Of a stretch of DNA of 13,594 nt, positions 1 through 7,050 are shown one piece after another. The position numbers and the translations under genes are program-made. Under the pieces are notes generated by a model that was given only the letters and a program-made list of their open reading frames with translations, ran no database searches and had not been told where the DNA came from. Numbering within the stretch: the first letter of the stretch is position 1; every line of letters begins with the position of its first letter. The stretch spans positions 1 through 13,594 of the forward strand of contig JAUIJO010000062.1 in NCBI GenBank assembly GCA_030431185.1, written 5' to 3'. Source of the stretch: Gammaproteobacteria bacterium (GTDB lineage: Bacteria > Pseudomonadota > Gammaproteobacteria > Xanthomonadales > Xanthomonadaceae).

Positions 1-560
1 ACTTCGGCATCTTCATCGGCCTGGACGGCGGCATCGACGGCCTGGTCCACCTGTCCGACATCAGCTGGAACACCACCGGCGAGGACGTGGTCCGCAACTT
101 CAAGAAGGGCGACACCCTTGAAGCCGTCGTGCTGGCGGTCGATCCGGAGCGCGAGCGCATCAGCCTGGGCCTGAAGCAGATGGAGCAGGATCCGCTCGGC
201 CAGTTCATGGCGTCCAACGCCAAGGGCTCGATGCTGAACGGCACGATCAAGGAAGTCGACGCCAAGGGCGCGGTGATCGAGCTGAGCGATGGCGTGGAAG
301 GCTACATCGCCGCCCGCGACATCTCGGAAGAGCGCGTCGACGACGCCACCAAGCACCTCAAGGTCGGCGATCCGATCGAAGCCCGCTTCATCGGCATGGA
401 CCGCAAGGGCCGCGTGATGCAGCTGTCGATCAAGGCCAAGGACGCCGCGGAGATGCAGGAGGCCGTGGCCGACTACAACCGCGCCAACGCCGACGCCGCC
501 AGCGGCACCACCAAGCTGGGCGCGCTGCTGCGCGAGCAGCTGGGCGGCAAGTCCGAGTAA
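1..560 (+). CDS. rpsA: 30S ribosomal protein S1, C-terminal part (5' end outside window)
   Basis: Ribosomal protein S1 binds mRNA on the 30S subunit and helps load structured or weak-SD messages. The reading frame enters at base 3 and runs 185 codons to TAA at 558-560; the start lies upstream of the window. The visible part holds the end of one S1 (OB-fold) repeat, with GIFIGLDGGIDGLVHLSDI, followed by VLAVDPERERISLGLKQ. A last complete repeat contains AKGAVIELSDGVEGYIAARD and a DRKGRVMQLSIKAKD end. By comparison with the six-repeat E. coli protein these correspond to repeats 5 and 6. The tail is short and polar, as in other gammaproteobacterial S1 proteins. A hairpin follows the stop, and ihfB comes next, as in E. 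coli and Pseudomonas. Nothing in the visible part looks damaged. Confidence 0.97.
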   Translation, partial: FGIFIGLDGGIDGLVHLSDISWNTTGEDVVRNFKKGDTLEAVVLAVDPERERISLGLKQMEQDPLGQFMASNAKGSMLNGTIKEVDAKGAVIELSDGVEGYIAARDISEERVDDATKHLKVGDPIEARFIGMDRKGRVMQLSIKAKDAAEMQEAVADYNRANADAASGTTKLGALLREQLGGKSE

Positions 561-582
561 GTTGCAGCAATAGCGGTACCCA

Positions 583-616
583 GGGCGGCCCGGTCATTGG
601 CCGGGCCGCCCCGGTT
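583..616 (+). terminator. GC-rich hairpin after rpsA, putative terminator
   Basis: A perfect 11-bp stem, GGGCGGCCCGG at 583-593 with CCGGGCCGCCC at 601-611, closes a 7-nt loop. It lies 22 bases after the rpsA stop. Only a weak T-containing stretch (GGTTC) follows, so termination may be partial and let rpsA transcripts continue into ihfB. The rest of the rpsA-ihfB gap shows only a short imperfect 14/15-bp tandem duplication (GGTTCAAGCATCAC at 613-626, GGTTCCAAGCACCAC at 627-641) and no convincing promoter. Confidence 0.6.
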
Positions 617-761
617 CAAGCATCACGGTTCCAAGCACCACGGTTCCATGAAACACGATTGCCGGACTCGTCCAGGGGGGCGATACCGGATGGCGGTCCG
701 CACGGCCTTCCCGCGCGTCCGTTGAATCCAGTCATCACACTGCGAGTGGCCCGTCCCGCCC

Positions 762-1067
762 ATGACCAAGTCCGAGCTGATCGAGATCCTTTCGCAACGT
801 CAGGCCCACCTGAAGAGCGACGACGTGGATCTCGCGGTCAAGGCCTTGCTGGAAATGATGAGCGGCTCGCTCGCCACCGGCGACCGCATCGAGATCCGTG
901 GCTTCGGCAGCTTCTCGCTGCATTACCGGCCGCCTCGCATGGGGCGCAATCCCAAGACCGGTGAATCGGTCGCGCTGCCCGGCAAGCATGTCCCGCATTT
1001 CAAGCCGGGCAAGGAGCTGCGCGAGCGCGTCAGCGACGTGATGCCCCAGGGCGATACCGCGTCCTGA
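762..1067 (+). CDS. ihfB: Integration host factor subunit beta
   Basis: This is the beta subunit of IHF, the heterodimeric nucleoid protein that bends DNA sharply at specific sites and assists transcription, recombination and replication. The 101-residue product begins MTKSELIE, the canonical IHF-beta N-terminus. It has the DNA-binding arm signature GDRIEIRGFGSFSLHYRPPRMGRNPKTGE at about residues 41-69, including the conserved RNPKTG with the proline that intercalates into DNA. The C-terminal helix is HFKPGKELRERV. It differs from HU by the FSLHYRPPRMGRNP pattern. The ATG at 762 is fixed by the conserved N-terminus, although no clear Shine-Dalgarno sequence precedes it (CCCGTCCCGCCC). Position between rpsA and lapA is conserved in gammaproteobacteria. 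Confidence 0.95.
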   Translation: MTKSELIEILSQRQAHLKSDDVDLAVKALLEMMSGSLATGDRIEIRGFGSFSLHYRPPRMGRNPKTGESVALPGKHVPHFKPGKELRERVSDVMPQGDTAS

Positions 1068-1076
1068 GCCTGTTTT

Positions 1077-1093
1077 CCGGTCGTATCGACCGG
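1077..1093 (+). terminator. Short hairpin after ihfB, possible weak terminator
   Basis: CCGGTCG at 1077-1083 and CGACCGG at 1087-1093 form a perfect 7-bp stem with a 3-nt loop (TAT), nine bases after the ihfB stop. There is no T tract on the + strand side, so it may act as a 3'-end protector or attenuator instead of a full terminator. Confidence 0.35.
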
Positions 1094-1228
1094 TGCAATC
1101 CAACCTCCATCCCCCCAATGATGCCCTCCCGTGCCGCACTCGCGGCGCGATTCCGTGGCATGTATGGCTTCTGGCCCGGGGGGATCACCGGTAAGCTAGT
1201 GCCACCCCCTTTGCATGACGAGGCCACC

Positions 1229-1516
1229 ATGCGCCTGATTCGCCTGATCATCGCTTTTGCCTGTCTTGCGGTGGGTGCCATCCTCGGGGCGTTGAATCGG
1301 GACCTGGTCAGCATCGACTTCGCCGTCGCGCGGCTGACGACCACCCTGGGCGTGGCCCTGATCGTGTCCCTCTTGAGCGGCGTCCTCCTGGGCGGGCTGG
1401 CCATCGCGGCCAGCGTGGTCCTGCCCCTGCGCCGCCGCCTTGCCCGCCTCGAACGCCAGCCGAAGGCCGCGCCGCCGGCGCCCGCCACGCCCATCGTCGA
1501 CGACGGAGGCCGCTGA
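1229..1516 (+). CDS. lapA: LapA family inner-membrane protein (DUF1049)
   Basis: LapA is a small inner-membrane protein that works with LapB in lipopolysaccharide assembly and control of LPS synthesis. I start it at ATG 1229 (MRLIRLIIAF), giving 95 residues. The frame is open further upstream to 1118, but that extension is not LapA-like, and ACGAGG at 1217-1222 can serve as ribosome binding site for 1229. There are two hydrophobic segments, about residues 4-20 (IRLIIAFACLAVGAILG) and 39-66 (GVALIVSLLSGVLLGGLAIAASVVL). A basic, helix-forming stretch (PLRRRLARLERQ) and a proline/alanine-rich tail follow. This two-helix-plus-cytoplasmic-helix layout is that of the LapA domain. The lapB start codon follows the stop after 3 bases, so the two are almost certainly co-translated. 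Confidence 0.87.
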   Translation: MRLIRLIIAFACLAVGAILGALNRDLVSIDFAVARLTTTLGVALIVSLLSGVLLGGLAIAASVVLPLRRRLARLERQPKAAPPAPATPIVDDGGR

Positions 1517-1519
1517 AGC

Positions 1520-2698
1520 ATGGACTTCATCAGCGAGTGGTTCTGGTTCTTCCTGTTGCTGCCGGTGGCGGCGATCAGCGGCTGGATCATTGGCCGTCGG
1601 GGCGGCGAACGCCATAGCAGTACCCAGGTGAGCCGGCTCTCCACCACGTATTTCCGCGGCCTGAACTACCTGCTCAACGAGCAACCCGACAAGGCGATCG
1701 AGTTGTTCCTGCATATCGCGGAGCTCGACAAGGACACGTTCGAGACGCAGGTGGCCCTGGGGCATCTGTTCCGCCGCCGCGGCGAGGTCGATCGCGCCAT
1801 CCGCCTCCACCAGGCCCTGGTGCAGCGCCCGGGCCTCAGCGATGCGCAGAAGGTCCAGGCCTTGCTGGCGCTCGGCGAGGACTACATGCGCTCGGGATTG
1901 CTCGACCGCGCCGAAACCGTGTTCAGCGATCTCGTCGCGCTGGACATGCGGGCCCCCCTCGCGCTGCGGCACCTCATCGGCATCTACCAGGCCGAGCGCG
2001 ACTGGGACAAGGCGATCGAGAACGCGCGGCGCTACGAGGCGGCCACCGACGAACCCATGGGCAAGCTGATCGCCCAGTTCGAATGCGAAGTGGCCGAACG
2101 GCATCGTTCCGCGGGCGACGTGGAGGCGGCCCGGGCCGCCGTGGCGCGCGCCTACGAGGCCGATGCCAATTCCGTCCGTGCCGGCATGATCGAGGGCCGC
2201 ATCGAGGTCGAGGCGGGCCATGACGTCGCGGCGATCCGCGCCTTCGAGCGCGTCGCGCGAGCCGACCCCGACTATCTTCCCGAGGTGCTCCCGGCCTTGC
2301 TCGCGAGCTACGACAGGACCGGCGAAACGACCGGGGCACGCGCGTTCCTGGCGGAGATGTGCGAGCACTATCGCGGCATCGCGCCGGTGCTGGCCCTGAC
2401 CCGGATGGTCGAGGCGGAGGAGGGCGTGACCGCGGCCCGCGCCTATCTTGCCCGCCAGCTGAAGGACAGGCCTTCGGTGCGCGGCGAGGCGGCCCTGATC
2501 GACCTGACCCTGGCCGAAAGCGCCGATCCCCTGGCGACCCTGCACGACCTCAAGCACATCACCGACCAGCTGCTGGTGCGCAATCCGAGCTACCGCTGCA
2601 ACAAGTGCGGGTTCGGCGCGCGCAGCCATCACTGGCAATGCCCGAGCTGCAAGGAGTGGGGCTCGGTCAAGCCGCTGCTGAACTATGCCGTCGTCTGA
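1520..2698 (+). CDS. lapB: LPS assembly protein LapB (YciM), TPR plus rubredoxin-like domain
   Basis: LapB is anchored in the inner membrane and, in E. coli, directs FtsH-dependent turnover of LpxC, so that it limits lipid A synthesis. The 392-residue length matches the family. One N-terminal membrane helix (about residues 6-26, SEWFWFFLLLPVAAISGWIIG) is followed by a long cytoplasmic array of TPR helices. One example is RGLNYLLNEQPDKAIELFLHIAEL, a signature start of the LapB array. The C-terminus is a rubredoxin-like metal knuckle, C360-x2-C363 and C374-x2-C377 (CNKCGF ... CPSCKEWGS), with all four cysteines present. A strong GGAGG (1505-1509) inside the end of lapA drives this start. The last 14 bases overlap the next gene, so coupling continues into the glycan genes and not into pyrF as in E. 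coli. Confidence 0.95.
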   Translation: MDFISEWFWFFLLLPVAAISGWIIGRRGGERHSSTQVSRLSTTYFRGLNYLLNEQPDKAIELFLHIAELDKDTFETQVALGHLFRRRGEVDRAIRLHQALVQRPGLSDAQKVQALLALGEDYMRSGLLDRAETVFSDLVALDMRAPLALRHLIGIYQAERDWDKAIENARRYEAATDEPMGKLIAQFECEVAERHRSAGDVEAARAAVARAYEADANSVRAGMIEGRIEVEAGHDVAAIRAFERVARADPDYLPEVLPALLASYDRTGETTGARAFLAEMCEHYRGIAPVLALTRMVEAEEGVTAARAYLARQLKDRPSVRGEAALIDLTLAESADPLATLHDLKHITDQLLVRNPSYRCNKCGFGARSHHWQCPSCKEWGSVKPLLNYAVV

Positions 2699-3683
2699 CG
2701 GCCTGCTGGCCTGGCTGGCCGGGTTCTTCCTGCTGGGTGCGTCGGGGACATGGGGCGCCATGCGCTACGCCCTCAGCCGCCGATTGCTCGACCAGCCCGG
2801 TGAGCGACGCAGCCACAGCACGCCGACGTCCCGCGGGGGCGGCATCTCGATCGTGGCCGGTCTGCTGGTGGCGACCGTGCTGCTGGCGACACGGGACGGC
2901 GATGCACGCCTGTGGGCCTTGGGGCTCGGGGCCGGCCTGGTCGCCGCGGTCGGATGGTTCGACGATCACCGCCCCCTGTCCCCGTGGCTGCGACTGGCCG
3001 TCCATGTGCTGTCCTGCGGGTTGTTCGCGGCGGTCCTGGCCCAGGGCGGAGCGTCCGGCTGGCAGGTCCTCGTCGGCTTCGTGGCGCCGCTGGTCCTGAC
3101 CAATATCTGGAACTTCATGGACGGCATCGACGGCATTGCCACCAGCCAGGCGGCCATCGTGCTGGTCGGCACGCTGGCCTTCCTCGCCGGCGCGCAGTCC
3201 GCACTGGCCCTCGCCGTCCTGGCGAGTTGCATGGGGTTCCTGCCGTTCAACTTTCCAAGGGCGCGCATTTTCCTGGGCGATGTCGGCAGCGGCACACTGG
3301 GGTTCGCGATCGGGGCGCTGCTGTCGTTCTGCGTGACCGCCGACGGATACGCGGCCAGTGCGTGGCTGCTGATGCCACTCGCGCCGTTCCTGGTCGATGC
3401 CGGGTTGACGCTCGCCCGACGCATCCTGAGGCGCGAGCGATGGTGGACGCCGCATGTACAGCATGCGTACCAGGTGTGCGCGCGCCGGTACGGTCACGTG
3501 TCCGTCACGCTCGGATACGCTTTGATGGCGCTGTTGGGGCTGGCTTTCGCGTTCCTCAACCTCGACGCGTCGCGTGCCTTCATGTCATTTAGCTTGCTTG
3601 CGTGGTATATGTCCGCCGCGGTTTTATGGCTGTGCCTGCAGGGCATCGAGTACGACGGGGGTCGGGAAATCCGGCCCCGATAA
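2685..3683 (+). CDS. WbpL/WecA-type polyprenyl-phosphate sugar-1-phosphate transferase (GT4, MraY-like)
   Basis: This integral membrane enzyme probably transfers an N-acetyl-hexosamine 1-phosphate from its UDP-sugar to undecaprenyl phosphate, the first step of a lipid-linked surface glycan. The 332 residues are mostly hydrophobic, with about ten membrane helices. Family motifs are LDQPGERRSHSTPTSRGGGI (35-54), WFDD (91-94), NIWNFMDGIDGIA (140-152), FLGDVGSG (196-203), a lone Asp in the late helix (FLVDAGLTL), and the HAYQ-type basic/His loop (255-263). The DxPxxRxSHxxPTxRGGG form is closer to WbpL (FucNAc/QuiNAc-type donors) than to E. coli WecA; the sugar cannot be fixed from sequence. ATG 2685 overlaps lapB by 14 bases in another frame. 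The stop is 17 bases before the dehydratase gene, a likely partner that makes the donor sugar. Confidence 0.88.
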   Translation: MPSSDGLLAWLAGFFLLGASGTWGAMRYALSRRLLDQPGERRSHSTPTSRGGGISIVAGLLVATVLLATRDGDARLWALGLGAGLVAAVGWFDDHRPLSPWLRLAVHVLSCGLFAAVLAQGGASGWQVLVGFVAPLVLTNIWNFMDGIDGIATSQAAIVLVGTLAFLAGAQSALALAVLASCMGFLPFNFPRARIFLGDVGSGTLGFAIGALLSFCVTADGYAASAWLLMPLAPFLVDAGLTLARRILRRERWWTPHVQHAYQVCARRYGHVSVTLGYALMALLGLAFAFLNLDASRAFMSFSLLAWYMSAAVLWLCLQGIEYDGGREIRPR

Positions 3684-3700
3684 GGAGATAGAGAAGTCCA

Positions 3701-5614
3701 ATGAGTGCATGGCGCGACCGATTCAGCGCGATAGTCCCACGGGTGGCCGTCGTCGCGCACGACCTGATCATGGTCTGGCTGGTCTGGCAGGGCCTGCACC
3801 GCCTGCGGTTCGGCATCCTCCCCAACCCCCCGGAAATGCCGCTCTGGTCGACCGAGATCGTGCTGGTCCTCGTTGCCCAGGGGCTCGTGTTCTGGCAGGT
3901 CGGCCTGTATCGCGGCCTCTGGCGTTTCGCCAGCGTCCCCGACCTGTGGAACATCCTGAAGGCCTGCGCGCTCGGCCTGCTGGCCATCACCCTGGGCCTG
4001 GTGATCTACAACCGCATCGAACTGGTGTCGCGCACGGTGCTGGTGCTCTATCCACTGAGCCTGATGGCCCTGCTCGGTGCGCCCCGCCTGCTGTACCGGG
4101 CATGGAAGGACAGCACGAGCGAGCGGAGCGCCGCCGCCTCGGTCCGCATACTGATACTGGGTGCGGGGCACGCGGGTGAGGCATTGGTGCGCGACCTGCG
4201 ACGCCTCGGGACCTACCAGCCGGTGGGCTTCCTCGACGACGCCGCGCGCATGCGAGGCACCAAGGTCCAGGGCGTCCCGGTCCTCGGCAAGGTCAGCGAT
4301 GTCGCCGAGATCGCCCGCGAGACGGCCGCCAAGCTCCTGGTGATCGCCATGCCGTCGGCGGATGCGACGGCGCTGCAGCGCGTTGTCATCGCCTGCGAAC
4401 GGACAGGGCTCCCATTCCGGATGGTGCCCAAGCTCTCGGACGTGCTCGAGGGGCGCTCGCTGCCTGGCGAGCTGAAGGAGGTCGCCATCGAGGACCTCCT
4501 GGGCCGCAAGCCGGTGTTGCCCGACTGGAAGGCGATCCGGCACTGGCTGGGCGCGCGCTCGGTGCTGGTGACCGGCGCGGGCGGGTCGATCGGCTCCGAA
4601 CTGTGCCGCCAGTGCGCGCGGCATGGTGCCCGGCGGATCGCCCTCGTCGAGATCGACGAACTCGCCCTGACGACGACCGAGGCCGCGCTCAAGCGAGACT
4701 TCCCTGACCTGGAGTACATCTCGGTCCTGGGCGACTGCGGCGATCCGGCGGTCATCGCGCATGCGCTGAGGCTCTCCGAGCCGGAGGCGGTGTTCCACGC
4801 GGCGGCATACAAGCAGGTGCCGCTGCTGGAAACGCAATTGCGCGAGGCCGTTCGCAACAATGTGCTCGCGACGACCACCGTGGCAACCGCGTGCCGGGAT
4901 ACCGGCGTGGGGACCTTCGTCCTCATCTCCACCGACAAGGCAGTGGACCCGGTCAACGTGCTGGGCGCGACCAAGCGCCTGGCGGAGATGATGTGCCAGA
5001 CGCTCGCGCTGGAGCGCAACACGCGGTTCGTGACCGTTCGCTTCGGCAACGTGCTGGATTCGGCCGGCAGCGTGGTGCCCCTGTTCCGCGAACAGATCCG
5101 CCGCGGCGGACCGGTCACCGTGACCGACCCGGACGTCACCCGTTATTTCATGACGATCCCCGAAGCCTGCCAGTTGATCCTCCAGGCCTCGGCGATCGGC
5201 ACCCATGAAGCGATCTACACGCTCGACATGGGCGAGGCGGTTCCCATCCGCCTGCTGGCCGAACAGATGATCCGGCTGGCGGGGAAGCAGCCCGGTCGGG
5301 ACATCGCGGTCGTCTACACCGGGCTCAGGCCTGGCGAGAAACTGCATGAAACACTGTTCCACGCCGACGAACGCTATCGCGCCACCGCGCATCCGCAGAT
5401 CCTCCAGGCCGAGCCGCGCCGGGTCGTGGCCACCGACATCACCCGCGCCGTGTCCGCCATGCGGGAGGCTTCCGGCATCTATGACTGCGAGGCGCTGGCA
5501 AGCCTGCTGCGCGACGCGGTACCGGATTTCATTCCGGAGCAGGCCAACGAGGAGTCGTTGGTGCCCAGTCCGACCGTGGTGCCGTTTCCCGCTCGAAATG
5601 CCAGGAAGATTTGA
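3701..5614 (+). CDS. WbpM/CapD-type membrane-anchored nucleotide-sugar 4,6-dehydratase
   Basis: Relatives (WbpM, PglF, CapD) convert UDP-GlcNAc to a 4-keto-6-deoxy sugar for O-antigen, capsule or protein glycosylation. The 637-residue product has four N-terminal membrane helices (about 12-32, 47-68, 85-105, 110-130). A first Rossmann domain follows, with the glycine loop G154-A-G156-H-A-G159. The catalytic extended-SDR domain then has TGAGGSIGSE (291-300), FHAAAYKQVPLLE, and the active-site segment S410-TDKAVDPVNVLGATK425. The usual NVMGA(S/T)K methionine, which replaces tyrosine in WbpM-like enzymes, is leucine 421 here. The C-terminal part keeps VRFGNVLDSAGSV, the TRYFMTIPEA segment and GLRPGEKLHE. 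Translation starts at ATG 3701 behind AAGGAG (3682-3687) with GAGAAG between them. It sits between the WbpL-like transferase and galU, so a lipid-linked glycan role is a reasonable inference. Confidence 0.92.
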   Translation: MSAWRDRFSAIVPRVAVVAHDLIMVWLVWQGLHRLRFGILPNPPEMPLWSTEIVLVLVAQGLVFWQVGLYRGLWRFASVPDLWNILKACALGLLAITLGLVIYNRIELVSRTVLVLYPLSLMALLGAPRLLYRAWKDSTSERSAAASVRILILGAGHAGEALVRDLRRLGTYQPVGFLDDAARMRGTKVQGVPVLGKVSDVAEIARETAAKLLVIAMPSADATALQRVVIACERTGLPFRMVPKLSDVLEGRSLPGELKEVAIEDLLGRKPVLPDWKAIRHWLGARSVLVTGAGGSIGSELCRQCARHGARRIALVEIDELALTTTEAALKRDFPDLEYISVLGDCGDPAVIAHALRLSEPEAVFHAAAYKQVPLLETQLREAVRNNVLATTTVATACRDTGVGTFVLISTDKAVDPVNVLGATKRLAEMMCQTLALERNTRFVTVRFGNVLDSAGSVVPLFREQIRRGGPVTVTDPDVTRYFMTIPEACQLILQASAIGTHEAIYTLDMGEAVPIRLLAEQMIRLAGKQPGRDIAVVYTGLRPGEKLHETLFHADERYRATAHPQILQAEPRRVVATDITRAVSAMREASGIYDCEALASLLRDAVPDFIPEQANEESLVPSPTVVPFPARNARKI

Positions 5615-5617
5615 TTG

Positions 5618-6532
5618 ATGTCGAAAGTCCCCCCGTATCCTCGTATCCGAAAGGCCGTTTTTCCCGTGGCGGGGCTCGGCACCCGTTTCCTTCCCGCCAC
5701 CAAGACCGTACCCAAGGAGATGCTGCCCATCGTCGATCGGCCGCTCATCCAGTACGCGGTCGACGAAGCCATCGATGCAGGTTGCGACACCCTGATCTTC
5801 GTTACCAATCGCTACAAGCATGCGGTGGCGGATTATTTCGACAAGGCCTACGAGCTCGAACAGAAGCTGGAGAGGGCCGGGAAGCACGAGAAGCTTGAGC
5901 TGGTCCGCCATGTGCTTCCCTCCGGGGTGCGCGCAGTGTTCGTGACCCAGCCCGAAGCCAAGGGGCTCGGCCATGCCGTGCTGTGCGCCAAACCGGTGGT
6001 GGGCAACGAGCCGTTTGCCGTCCTGTTGCCCGACGACCTGATCTGGAACCGCGGTCCCGGCGCATTGCGCCAGATGGCCGACGCGGCGGCGTCGTCCGGC
6101 GCCAGCATGATCGCGGTGCAGGACGTTCCCCAAGAGCAGACGGGCAGCTACGGCATCGTCGCGACCGAGGATTTCGCCGATCGCCAAGGCCGCATCACGG
6201 CGATGGTCGAGAAGCCCGCACCGGCCGATGCGCCCAGTACGCTGGCGGTGGTGGGCCGTTACGTGTTGAATCCGCGCATCTTCGACTTGCTGGAAACCAC
6301 GGCCCCCGGTACCGGGGGCGAGATCCAGCTCACCGATGCGATTTCGACGCTGCTCCGGGAAGAGGCGGTCAACGCCTACCGCTTCAAGGGCACCCGCTTC
6401 GACTGCGGTACCCACCTGGGCCTGATCGAGGCGACCATCCGGTATGCGCTCGACCACGAGAAGCTCAGCGAGGCCGCGGCCCGCATGATGCAGGATGCGC
6501 TGTACGAGCTGGGCGTGCGCGAAATCCAGTAA
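5618..6532 (+). CDS. galU: UTP-glucose-1-phosphate uridylyltransferase
   Basis: GalU makes UDP-glucose from UTP and glucose-1-phosphate in the cytoplasm, feeding LPS core, exopolysaccharide, UDP-galactose and UDP-glucuronate. I choose ATG 5618, with AGGAAG at 5603-5608 nine bases upstream, over an in-frame TTG three bases earlier. The product is then 304 residues. The nucleotide-binding signature GLGTRFLPATK (19-29) is followed by PKEMLPIVDRP (32-42). Further family segments are VTQPEAKGLGHAVLCAKP, LLPDDLI, GSYGIVATEDF, VVGRYVLNPRIFDLLE, GEIQLTDAI and FDCGTHLGL near the C-terminus. All are expected for bacterial GalU and the length is normal. The start follows the dehydratase stop by 3 bases, so it ends the + strand envelope block; the next gene converges on it. 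Confidence 0.96.
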   Translation: MSKVPPYPRIRKAVFPVAGLGTRFLPATKTVPKEMLPIVDRPLIQYAVDEAIDAGCDTLIFVTNRYKHAVADYFDKAYELEQKLERAGKHEKLELVRHVLPSGVRAVFVTQPEAKGLGHAVLCAKPVVGNEPFAVLLPDDLIWNRGPGALRQMADAAASSGASMIAVQDVPQEQTGSYGIVATEDFADRQGRITAMVEKPAPADAPSTLAVVGRYVLNPRIFDLLETTAPGTGGEIQLTDAISTLLREEAVNAYRFKGTRFDCGTHLGLIEATIRYALDHEKLSEAAARMMQDALYELGVREIQ

Positions 6533-6562
6533 GTGCCAGGGGGGCGACGCGTCGCGCCGGCT

Positions 6563-7000
6563 TCAGGCGTAGTGCCACCACGCCCACGCGGCCAGGGCGA
6601 TGGCCGTGATGGACGATAGCGCCGCCGCATCGCGGCACCACCCCAGGCGCCTGGCCCAAGCGCGCGCGGCGGCGCCGCGCAGCACCCTCACGTCGCGCAC
6701 CGTGCGCCAGTGGGGCGGGGGGAGCGCATCGAAGGCGAGGATGTCGCGGACGCGGCGCCGGATCGCGACATGGACGGCCATCGAGCAGACGGCCACGGCG
6801 AGCCCCAGGGCCGACAGCAGGACCCGGACCCCTTCGCGCTTCCGCGCGTCATCGGCATCCCCGAGTGCCTCGGCCACGCCGCGCAGGCCGTCCGCGAGCC
6901 ACCACAGCAGGCACGTCCCGAGCACGAGCGCGAAGACGAGCCAAAGGCCCATGCGTTTCCGGTAGCCGCGGTCGGCGGCATGCATCTCCACGGTGTTCAT
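6563..7000 (-). CDS. Small three-helix membrane protein of unknown function
   Basis: I do not recognise this 145-residue product. The - strand frame has three clear hydrophobic segments: about residues 18-37 (GLWLVFALVLGTCLLWWLAD), 58-79 (VRVLLSALGLAVAVCSMAVHVA) and 125-144 (AAALSSITAIALAAWAWWHY). Charged loops follow the positive-inside pattern, with RKR before helix 1, RRRVRD after helix 2 and an arginine-rich linker before helix 3. This patterned hydrophobicity makes it the real frame; the opposing frames give arginine/proline-rich noise. The start is uncertain: ATG at 7000 has only a weak AGG upstream, and an internal ATG (MGLWLV, codon 17) would remove the charged N-terminus. It converges on galU (30-bp gap) and diverges from the oxidase gene (47-bp gap). 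No signal peptide, enzyme motif or metal site is visible. Confidence 0.68.
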   Translation of the reverse strand: MNTVEMHAADRGYRKRMGLWLVFALVLGTCLLWWLADGLRGVAEALGDADDARKREGVRVLLSALGLAVAVCSMAVHVAIRRRVRDILAFDALPPPHWRTVRDVRVLRGAAARAWARRLGWCRDAAALSSITAIALAAWAWWHYA

Positions 7001-7033
7001 CGCCTATGCTGGCCCGCACGATGGCAGCGTTGC

Positions 7034-7050
7034 AGGAGGGGCGGGGTTTG
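7034..7050 (+). promoter_or_regulatory. Shine-Dalgarno deciding a TTG start
   Basis: AGGAGGG at 7034-7040 lies seven bases before TTG 7048-7050. The in-frame ATG codons at 7006 and 7021 have no purine-rich site upstream. TTG initiation also gives an N-terminus (M-DTYYAAG) that aligns with the SYYAAS start region of PuuB-type oxidases. Confidence 0.65.

Noticed and set aside
659..687. Possible ihfB promoter TTGCCG-17-GATACC
   Set aside because: The -10 matches consensus at only three positions, which is no better than background in this GC-rich spacer.
1118..1228. N-terminal extension of lapA from ATG 1118
   Set aside because: The added residues (MMPSRAALAARFRG...) do not resemble LapA proteins. 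ATG 1229 directly precedes the first membrane helix and has an acceptable ribosome site.
3494..6457. A 987-codon open frame on the - strand opposite the dehydratase and galU genes
   Set aside because: It is fully antisense to two well-recognised + strand genes. Its composition is rich in Arg, His, Gly and Gln, with no domain, as expected for a mirror frame in high-GC DNA.
6544..6555. Palindrome GCGACGCGTCGC between galU and the converging membrane-protein gene, considered as a terminator
   Set aside because: It has no loop and no T tract, so it cannot fold as a normal terminator hairpin; a 12-bp GC palindrome may occur by chance here.
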